Positions 43,315 to 50,271 of a DNA stretch of 50,271 nt are shown piece by piece. Every line of letters begins with the position of its first letter. Within the stretch, counting starts at the first letter, position 1. The translations under genes were made by a program, and so were the position numbers. The stretch is from Lachnospiraceae bacterium. Lineage in GTDB: Bacteria; Bacillota; Clostridia; Lachnospirales; Lachnospiraceae. The DNA lies in assembly GCA_024698885.1 (NCBI GenBank), contig JAILQQ010000162.1, positions 1 to 50,271 of the forward strand. Direction: 5' to 3'. Under the pieces are notes generated by a model. That model made no database searches, had not been told where the DNA came from, and saw nothing but the letters and a program-made list of their open reading frames with translations.

Positions 43315-46152
43315 TTATCTGTCAGCGTGCTTCTTCAGTTCGTCCGGCATCGCTTTTCTGTCGGATTCTCTCATCCGGTATTTCTCGAGCAGTATATCTT
43401 TTAACTCACCGTCTTCGGTTACAGGTACCACACCGTATTTGCGACCCTCTACCCCGCCTGTAGTGATCTGATAGATATCCACCTTGCCGCCTTCGTTGTA
43501 CGGTATCTTATCCGTGATCGTAACCTCGAACGGAAGATATGAATCTTTGAAAAGATCATCTTTTATATATGCGCTTTTAAGCGCTTTTCTGACCGTTTCA
43601 CGGGCGCGTATGCCCCGCTCGGATGTCTGTACATACATCGACGGTACTGTATCCCGTATAGTCCTTGAGAAACTCGGTGCTATGCCGCAGCCTTCAATGC
43701 CCGGCTGAGCGGTCACGGCTCTTTCGACAAGGCCCGTATCGAAGCGTACGCCGCTGTTATTGACGAAGAATTTGTTCATCCTTCCGACGAAGTAATAGGC
43801 TCCGTCTTCTCTTGTCTCAACAAGATCATAGGTGTTCAGGTATTGCTCTCCGTCAATCTCAGTCAGTTCGAAGAGTACATCTTTACCGATACGTCCGCAG
43901 CTTATGGACGGCGAACATATATGCAGTACCCCTCTGCAGGGTCCGTCTGCCGGATCCAGGAACACTTCCTTTTCCTCATCAAACAGCCTGACCTTGACCC
44001 CCGGCAGAGGATATCCTATGGAATCATCCTTTCTGTCAGGACTCGACAATATCACCGCAGCCCCGGCCTCGGAATTGCCGTACCCTATGGTAGTCGCTGT
44101 CTTTGCCTTGCACTCCTTAAGATATTTATCGTATTTCTTCTTTGCCCGCGGAGATACATAGCCGCCTCCGATGAAGCAGAATTCTATGAAGGACAGGTCA
44201 GGCCTCATCGGCATATCCGACAGCCCGTCTAAAAACGGCGGCAGCATAAACACGATGTTTGGTCTGAAATGCATAAGCCCTCTTGCTATGAGCAGCGCTT
44301 CTTCTGCATTCGGTATGACGTTCACCCTTCCTCCGAAAGCAAACGGCAGGTTCAGCATGTCGTACATCGCATATGCTATCGAAAGTTCCATGAACAGACA
44401 GCTCGAAGCATTGTTTCTGAGCCCTGCAAACCGCGGATCAGCAAGCATTCTCCTCGCCGTCTCGTTGAGTCCCTGATCGGACACAGGCACAGACTTGCGC
44501 TTTCCGGTCGTTGTTCCCGATGTGTGAATGATAAACGCATCATCTTTGCATTTCTTCTCATAGTATATCGGAGCAGCCTCATACTCACGCAGAAGGTCAT
44601 CCATGAAGAGCACCCCCCGGGTCCTCTTCAGCTCTGCATATCTGTCCCGGGCTTCTCTCTCCGCACGGCGGCCACCGGTCGGTCCAAGAAGAGGCACATG
44701 CATCACGATAATGCTCCTTATGCCAAGCTCCTTCTGCTCGTTCCTGATCATCCTGAGCTGCCTGCGTGTAAGCCCGACGTCAGTCAGGATGATGTCCGTT
44801 ATCTTCTCTCTTTCTGCCAGATCCTTCAGCCTGACCGTGTCAGCTGCCTGATCACGTATCAGCGATACTGTCGCACCTGTCATGTTGAGAGCGTATATCG
44901 AACAGATAACCTCTATGGAAGGAGTCCCTTTCAGCATCACTCTTGAATTATTTTTTCCGGTAATGCCCAGAGCCGAGAACACTTCGGCATAACGGTCCCA
45001 TTTGCGGAACATCTGCCTGTATGTCAGATCTCTTTTCCCGTCGGAAAGAGCGACGGAATTCATGATATCCCGGCTGTATGAATTGAGTTCCTTTATAAAC
45101 TTCCAGCTCTTCTGCTCGATGATCTTTCCGTCTTCGATACGCTCGTTTATATCACCCAGAACATTCTGCTCTGCAGTATATCTCTTCAGATCCTTTTTAT
45201 AGAGCTCTACCGACTCTTCAAAAAAATCCGTCATCCTGTCTATCGCATCGATGCTGGCCGCAATCTGTGGCTGCGTGGCAACGAATGCATGACCCAGATT
45301 ATTATCTCCGAAATACATGAGATGCGACACGCGCCCCGCCTTTTTCAGAGCATCATGATACATCAGGGTATAGTTGTTAAGGAAATCCCCTCTGCTCGTT
45401 GTAAGGAAGACCGGTGGCAGATTCCTCAATATTTCCTCATTCTCCGGATCAAGATACTGCTTGAAGTTTTCATCAGCTATCTTTTCTCCGAAAAACTGAT
45501 CTGCGAGCATCCATCCTAAAGGATCTTCTCTGTCGGTATAGAACATTCCGCAGTGAAGTCCAATTGCCTTGAAGGACATACGCGAGGGTTCATAGCCGAT
45601 AGCTTCCTGGAGTTTCTTTGACCTCTTCATCGCGGCAACATATATCGCAAGGAATGCTCCGGCGCTCTCAGCAGTCATGAATATTCTCCAGAAGTCCACA
45701 TTGAATTCAACGAGCCTGCGTCCCACATAGTCCATGCCTGCGCATACATCGTCCAGCTGCTCGCAGGCATTGGCTCTGGGTGCCAGGCGGTACTCTATCG
45801 AGAATACCAGATATCCCCTGCTTGCCAGCGCCCTTCCGTATGCCCTTGACATCCTGTGATCACCGACCACGAGTCCGCCTCCGTGTATGTTAACGATTAC
45901 TGGAAGCTCTGTATCTTCAGGAACAACAGGTTTGAAGATGTCCATCGCAAGAGGCACCTCATCCCTGTTCATGTAAGGATTGTTGAGGATGTCTTCAACT
46001 TCATACTTTACTTTAGGACTTTGCTTCTCAGGTTGAACAGCCTCCCTTTTACTGTCATCCCACCTCTTTATCCCCTGGATACGCTGTATGAGCATGCGTA
46101 CCAGTTCCTTTCTGACACAGTCCGATATGTAACAACTGTTCCGATCATCCAT
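43315..46152 (-). CDS. Alpha/beta-hydrolase fused to adenylate-forming enzyme 3
   Basis: 945 residues. Residues about 60-330 form an HSL-type alpha/beta-hydrolase: oxyanion motif VNIHGGGLVVGDHRMSR (about 86), nucleophile Ser in TAESAGA (about 160, replacing the common GDSAG), acid in TSRGDFLNN (about 250) and His in LGHAFV (about 288). From about 345 onward there is a full adenylation domain. A3 is IHTSGTTTGKRKS (about 540), A5 IGYGNSEAGAAV, A7 NTYDLV, A8 GRMNKFFVNNSGVRF (about 795) and A10 YNEGGKVDI with Lys (about 890). The hydrolase might edit, release or transfer the acyl group made by the ligase. It is the first gene of the operon, with AAAGGA before its ATG. No convincing promoter was found in the 269 bases upstream. 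Confidence 0.87.
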   Translation of the reverse strand: MDDRNSCYISDCVRKELVRMLIQRIQGIKRWDDSKREAVQPEKQSPKVKYEVEDILNNPYMNRDEVPLAMDIFKPVVPEDTELPVIVNIHGGGLVVGDHRMSRAYGRALASRGYLVFSIEYRLAPRANACEQLDDVCAGMDYVGRRLVEFNVDFWRIFMTAESAGAFLAIYVAAMKRSKKLQEAIGYEPSRMSFKAIGLHCGMFYTDREDPLGWMLADQFFGEKIADENFKQYLDPENEEILRNLPPVFLTTSRGDFLNNYTLMYHDALKKAGRVSHLMYFGDNNLGHAFVATQPQIAASIDAIDRMTDFFEESVELYKKDLKRYTAEQNVLGDINERIEDGKIIEQKSWKFIKELNSYSRDIMNSVALSDGKRDLTYRQMFRKWDRYAEVFSALGITGKNNSRVMLKGTPSIEVICSIYALNMTGATVSLIRDQAADTVRLKDLAEREKITDIILTDVGLTRRQLRMIRNEQKELGIRSIIVMHVPLLGPTGGRRAEREARDRYAELKRTRGVLFMDDLLREYEAAPIYYEKKCKDDAFIIHTSGTTTGKRKSVPVSDQGLNETARRMLADPRFAGLRNNASSCLFMELSIAYAMYDMLNLPFAFGGRVNVIPNAEEALLIARGLMHFRPNIVFMLPPFLDGLSDMPMRPDLSFIEFCFIGGGYVSPRAKKKYDKYLKECKAKTATTIGYGNSEAGAAVILSSPDRKDDSIGYPLPGVKVRLFDEEKEVFLDPADGPCRGVLHICSPSISCGRIGKDVLFELTEIDGEQYLNTYDLVETREDGAYYFVGRMNKFFVNNSGVRFDTGLVERAVTAQPGIEGCGIAPSFSRTIRDTVPSMYVQTSERGIRARETVRKALKSAYIKDDLFKDSYLPFEVTITDKIPYNEGGKVDIYQITTGGVEGRKYGVVPVTEDGELKDILLEKYRMRESDRKAMPDELKKHADR

Positions 46153-46421
46153 TACTTACGGTCCTTTCTTTCGTTATGATATGATGAAAAAATGAAAAGT
46201 CTTCCTACACGACCAAGATGAAGATCATACTTCTTAACAACATCATAATCCGAATCCGTATAGGAAAACTTCAATGTTCCACATCCGTTTCACCTGTCTT
46301 GTCCGTCAGGGCCCGCTATCCTTAATTCTCAGCCCCTCCCGGAAGGTATATTTATACAGACAAATAGTAGCAGAAATCCGGCTTGATTTCAACGAGAACC
46401 TCAGCCGGAAGTCTGACACCC

Positions 46422-49050
46422 TTATTCATTTTCTTTTTTTCTCTGCGCTTCCTCTTCCTCTTTCTTTCTTTGCTTTTCCTCCTGCTTTCTTCTTTCTTCC
46501 TCTTTCTTCCTTGCCTGCTTTTCCCGTAACTGCAGCGCTCTCTCATATTCCTGATCCTCGTAATTGCGGATCAGGTTGCGGGCATTTGCCATGAGGCCGG
46601 CAACTTCCTTCCGGTCCTCTTTCTTTATGCTGTCACCTTCCTTTATGGTGTCAGCATCCTGCATGCCGATTTTCATCAGTTCAGCTATCCGGTCATGGGA
46701 TGCCACAAAGGCCTGCGTCATATCCTGCTGCTTTTGCGTCAGGGGCATTTTTATCTTCAATGAAGAGTTGTAAGGCGTATAGAATTCAGATTTATGTTCT
46801 TCGCATGTTAAGAGAGAATCACCCTCAAGGATCTTCAGCCTAGTAATCATGGCGTCACGATATTTCCCGTCCGTTTCCTTCAGGATAATCCTTTTGGCAT
46901 CGTTTATGGCTTTAAGCCGCCGCTTTTCAAGGTAGAACCGAAGAAGAGGGTTTCCGGGATTCTTAAGCCGTAAGGACATCGATTCCCTTAAATCTTTTTT
47001 GATCGCCAGTTCATCCGCATCTGCTTCGAGCTGCTGTATTTTCGTACGGATCTTCTCAGCCTCCTCCGAATCAGCGGGAAGGGTTTTCAGATAATCCCTG
47101 TAATTCTGGAGATCAGCTGCGTTTTGTTTTTTTGCAAGAGATGAATCCATCGTCGGCAGTTCCGTAAATTTTTTGAGGATCGGATATGCTTTGAACCAGG
47201 GGATCATTTCCGGTTCCAGGATCGATAGGTCCACCTCTCCTTTTTTAAATATAGCGTCCGCAACGAGTTTGTTTATGAGATTTTCCACATCCTTGTCCAC
47301 GAGATCATCAGGGATCTTCGATTTATTCTTATATGCTTCCAGGTGTTTGCGCCTTTCGGAACCCGTAATATCCAGCCGGTAAGTATTGTTATTCTTCTGC
47401 TTCGAAATATCGACCTTGTAGAATTGACTTAACAGATGCTTGGATTCCGCGAGAATGTCAGGACATTTGGAAAAGCTTTGGAGTATGTTTTTTTCCGCCG
47501 TCTCAAACTCCCCCTTCAGGACTCCTAATTTTTTGCCGTACCAGGTTTCCATCTTTTGCTTATCAAGCTCTGTTACATTCGCAGGATCATATTTCTCGCC
47601 GGTTTCTGCTATATAGGAATCCAGCAGATCCTGCTCATCCCGTAATGTTTCATTATATTCGTTTTTCAGCGGCAATCCGTGATCTCTCCTGAATTTAAAG
47701 GATTCCATATTGCGCTGAAGACTCACAAGATTTCCGCTGAACATGAGATACTTTTCGACGAGTGGTTTGGTCCTTAAGGCTTCAGCGACATTTATTGCAA
47801 TATCCTTATCGATGTCCTTTCCGATCTCCGTATCCCTGTCTACGACCATCTTCTCAATCTGTTTTTCCTTCTCTTTATACAGATCTTTTACACTGCTTCC
47901 CTTCTGGAATACCTGCTTCTCCTTTTGATGCAGGATACTCTTCAGATAGGCTTTGGCCAGGTCGTCATTGGTCCTCTAGATACGCAGCGTGAGATCATCC
48001 TTGGAAAGGGAATCAAAATTCTTTCCGCCCAAAAGGACATAATAAGGCGACTGGATCAGCATGGTACGGCGCTTGTAATCCGTCAGGATATCCTCTAATA
48101 ATGCGGCTTTTGCATAGAGACGGAAATACCTTTCATCTCCGTATGCCGCCCTGCCTATGACCGGAAGCATCTTTCCCACATGCGAAAAGGCCCGTAACTG
48201 TGCATAACGCTGCACAAAAGTATTATTTCCGGTATTGTTCATAAATTCATCATTGTTTTTATATTCGAATTTTGTGAGATCCAGTTTTTCAAACTCATCT
48301 ACGATCCGCATATACCCTTCCTGCCTGGTCTCAGGATTCGCTATGAGCTCTAGCGGTTCGTAATGGTAGCTTGTGATCTCCGGTTTTGTTTTTTCTTCCG
48401 AAAGGTTGCGCTTCTGCTCGTAATAAAAAGAGATATCCCGCATCATGGGCGACACGTCATCTATGTCATCCCCTACCTTTTCCAGAAAGGGAGCGGACAC
48501 CGTGTCACTGAAACGTGTTTCATGACCTTCTGTTTCATCTGTCGTTCCAGACAGCTTAGCAACATCTGTACCGATCCTCGCATTTCTTCCGTGTACCAGA
48601 AGATCCTGCAGGGCATCCTTTCTCTGCCAGCGGCATTTCTGGATGAGGTTTATCATCTCTGCCTGTCTCTCGGCTTTTTTCTTAAACTTTTCTCCGCGCT
48701 TTGCTTTCTGGGAATCGCTCAGGGACTGGAGCTGGAAGAGCGTGGTGGCATCATCGATCCGTTGACTGAGCTCCCTCTGCTCGGGGATGGCCTGCTTACT
48801 AAGCCATGTTGAGCTTCCCACCGCTGTCCGGAAATATTCCTTTAAACGCGCGCCGAAGGTATCCTTTTTCTTCGCGCTCTGTAATACCCTGTTTATCCTG
48901 ACATCTGCCAGCTCTAAGCTGGTCTGTTCTTCTTTTGTGACATTTTCAGCAGTCCTTGACTGAAGTACGGACTCCTGAAACTGCTTCTGATGATGCTTCT
49001 CGATCTTCAGATTGTCATCCCGTTCTAATCCCTGTGTTTACGTTACTCAT
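46422..49050 (-). pseudogene. Decayed relative of the giant coiled-coil protein
   Basis: One long reading frame carries clear breaks. The apparent start, ATG 49050 behind GAGGAGG, gives only eleven codons before TGA at 49017-49015. The next frame then runs on from about 49037, but no ATG, GTG or TTG occurs before 48821. An in-frame TAG at 47978-47976 splits the body (LTLRI-stop-RTNDDLAKAYLK). The frame ends at 46422 just after a Lys/Glu-rich stretch, like the one before the peptidase in the 27-34 kb protein. Removing one A from the A7 run near 46433 would extend it into LPAEVLVEIKPDFCYY, similar to LPRYKVEVKRAGNFEYE there. The peptidase itself is missing. It follows a tandem GNAT gene by 25 bases. 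Similarity to the intact protein is by eye and distant (for example DLTKFEYKNNDEF against DMQAFAFDKNADF). Confidence 0.7.
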
Positions 49051-49075
49051 GGCTTTTTCTCCTCCTCTCAGTTCC

Positions 49076-49927
49076 TTATTCGATATCAGCCCACTGCTTC
49101 GTGAACATCCGGATACCGCTTATCACGTTACCGTCTTCTTTGAGCAATTCCTTTGATCTTAACAGCTTTTCCGGAAGCCTGACCATATCGTCGGTCATCG
49201 TCAGGAATATGAGGTCAAAATCCGCCAGGCCTTTTTCAACGACCCTGTCCTTTAACGCGATCAGAATATTTAAGAGCATTACCGGATCGTTTGAAAAATT
49301 AACGAGATATGACAATACGATCGTATCCTCGTTCAGCCGGCAGAGAACCATTCCGGCGGGCATACCGCTTTTTTTATCGATCGTTACCAGAGACAGTTCC
49401 TTATCATAGGAACGGTCGTCTACTATCTTCGGATCGAGTTCGTTCTGTTTAAGGGATTTTTTCAGGGCCTTTTTTTCAAGTGCCGTAAGAGCGGATACTT
49501 CGGAAATACGATGCCGCGGTTTTCCCGAAAGAAGCTTCTTTGCAGCCTGGGAATCGATCAGATCACGTGCCTTGACCCAGAAGGCTTTTCCGTCCCGAAA
49601 TATCCGGAATCCTCTGGCTTCAATAAACTGATGGATATCATCGGCCTTTTCAGGGTAATTCACATGGAGCGCTACGAGATCGAGTCCCTTCAATGCTTCG
49701 ATCGTTTCTTCCAAAAGAGCGGTAGCGATCCCCCGTCTCCTGAATTCGGGCAGCACATAGATATAATCAAGAAAAAGGGAATCTCCCATCTCACTGAAGA
49801 AGGCTGCGCCCGCCGCCCTGTCCTCTTCAATGGCGCCAACACAAAGCGTAAAGTTTTTGTAATCCAGCCCTCCGAAAAGATGGCTGAACGCCTTCGCGTT
49901 TTCATTACCGATTCCTGTCAGTATCAT
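49076..49927 (-). CDS. Tandem GNAT family acetyltransferase
   Basis: 283 residues from ATG 49927; the frame is open 26 codons further but that part lies in a terminator hairpin. The first domain has the acetyl-CoA loop IYVLPEFRRRGIATALLEE (about residues 58-76) and ends in IEARGFRIFRDGKAFWV. The second, from about residue 145 (ISEVSALTALEKKALKKSL), has the fold pattern without the loop. It is a paralogue in layout of the proteins encoded at 24.2 and 26.1 kb. Its gene stands immediately before the decayed giant coiled-coil gene, with 25 bases between, repeating the order found at 26.1-33.9 kb. The acetylated target is unknown. Confidence 0.78.
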   Translation of the reverse strand: MILTGIGNENAKAFSHLFGGLDYKNFTLCVGAIEEDRAAGAAFFSEMGDSLFLDYIYVLPEFRRRGIATALLEETIEALKGLDLVALHVNYPEKADDIHQFIEARGFRIFRDGKAFWVKARDLIDSQAAKKLLSGKPRHRISEVSALTALEKKALKKSLKQNELDPKIVDDRSYDKELSLVTIDKKSGMPAGMVLCRLNEDTIVLSYLVNFSNDPVMLLNILIALKDRVVEKGLADFDLIFLTMTDDMVRLPEKLLRSKELLKEDGNVISGIRMFTKQWADIE

Positions 49928-49976
49928 ATCGAACCTGTTCTCCTTTATTCCCGTCTGACCATTTGCCGTCAAAATC

Positions 49977-50007
49977 AAAAAAACCTTGAAACGCAACTGT
50001 TTCAAGG
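49977..50007 (-). terminator. Rho-independent terminator
   Basis: On the minus strand CCTTGAAAC-AGTTGC-GTTTCAAGG is followed directly by seven T. It would end transcripts coming from beyond the right edge of the window and separates them from the tandem GNAT gene. Confidence 0.85.
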
Positions 50008-50116
50008 CTTACCCGTTAAGCAGGCGATGGGAATCGAAGGATTCACCTGCTCCAAGAATCCAGTATTTATGCGACTTTGCGGGTTTGGACGCATAATGTG
50101 GGCTCATTGTGGGCTC

Positions 50117-50271
50117 TTATATATCTCTGTAATGTGATCCGCCCTGAATAATCTTTACAATGTCATTTTCTATTTTATCAACACGGATTCAGTTTAGCAT
50201 TCCAACCTTCATTTTTTAACAATAAATCATGGTTTAATGCTTGATTCTTCAGTAAAAAACAACCAAGCCCC
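50117..50271 (-). pseudogene. Possible broken ORF remnant at the window edge
   Basis: From the right edge one minus-strand frame reads 30 residues ending LLLKNEGWNAKLNPC before TGA at 50180-50178. The next frame continues from about 50188 as IRVDKIENDIVKIIQGGSHYRDI to TAA at 50119-50117. Both pieces look protein-like and join around 50185, as if a frameshift had split a small gene. The family is not recognised and the evidence is thin. Confidence 0.25.

Noticed and set aside
44269..44946. 225-codon plus-strand ORF inside the hydrolase-ligase gene
   Set aside because: Antisense shadow; the minus-strand frame holds all adenylation motifs without interruption.
46153..46421. Promoter for the ligase operon
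   Set aside because: No -35/-10 pair with acceptable match and spacing was found in this 269-base gap. It holds only the possible 3' remnant of the decayed gene and the ligase ribosome site.
50011..50060. tRNA or tmRNA 3' end (TTCGATTCCCATCGCC on the minus strand)
   Set aside because: The bases around the TTCGATT loop do not form a T-arm and no acceptor stem or CCA was found.

Overview
The window reads as a chromosomal segment of a Gram-positive anaerobe of the Clostridia, most likely a Lachnospiraceae-type gut or rumen bacterium. This rests on gene content (acetate kinase, BioY behind a BirA-like operator, a bacterial acyl-ACP thioesterase, PEGA and NlpC/P60 envelope proteins, strong AGGAGG ribosome sites, SigA-type promoters). 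The genus cannot be named from sequence alone. No rRNA, tRNA, CRISPR array or transposase gene was recognised, and no gene-free stretch exceeds about 300 bases.

Left part (1-24 kb) is mostly housekeeping. It holds the tail of a sugar-nucleotide epimerase, a flavodoxin, a MATE exporter and a D,D-carboxypeptidase. A co-directional run follows: ackA, cca, a PEGA lipoprotein, a GT-C-like membrane protein fused to a lipoprotein/GH9-like part, ddl and murF. Then come cobO, an acyl-ACP thioesterase, bioY, plsC, a HerA-like ATPase, cysK, a small membrane protein, a trigger-factor-like lipoprotein, asnS and a coiled-coil NlpC/P60 hydrolase. Gaps between these genes carry a dispersed family of modular palindromes whose stems differ by compensating base changes. 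A second structured element is flanked by a 15-bp direct repeat.

Centre (24.1-33.9 kb) is one plus-strand unit. It contains a degenerate tandem GNAT, a seven-helix protein with a degenerate GGDEF domain (GGDCF), a GNAT protein, and a 2293-residue coiled-coil protein ending in a papain-like cysteine peptidase domain.

Right part (34.0-46.2 kb) is an eight-gene minus-strand operon that I could not match to any described system. In transcription order: alpha/beta-hydrolase fused to an adenylate-forming enzyme; GPH-type transporter; MATE transporter fused to a SpoIIAB-like HATPase; an acidic Cys-rich small protein; a second adenylate-forming enzyme; a DUF2156-GNAT fusion; a third adenylate-forming enzyme; a second acidic Cys-rich small protein. 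The two small proteins share a GCDxxPCC motif. The third ligase ends in a GMGCD tail copied, down to a 16-nt identical stretch, from the neighbouring small protein. A small-molecule or peptide-modifying pathway with its own export and control is a reasonable inference, but no product is known.

Upstream of that operon on the same strand lie a tandem GNAT and a decayed relative of the giant coiled-coil protein, carrying a frameshift, an in-frame amber codon and a 3' frame slip at an A7 run. The GNAT plus giant coiled-coil pair therefore occurs twice, on both sides of the ligase operon. The window ends in a short AT-rich stretch with a terminator and a broken ORF remnant.
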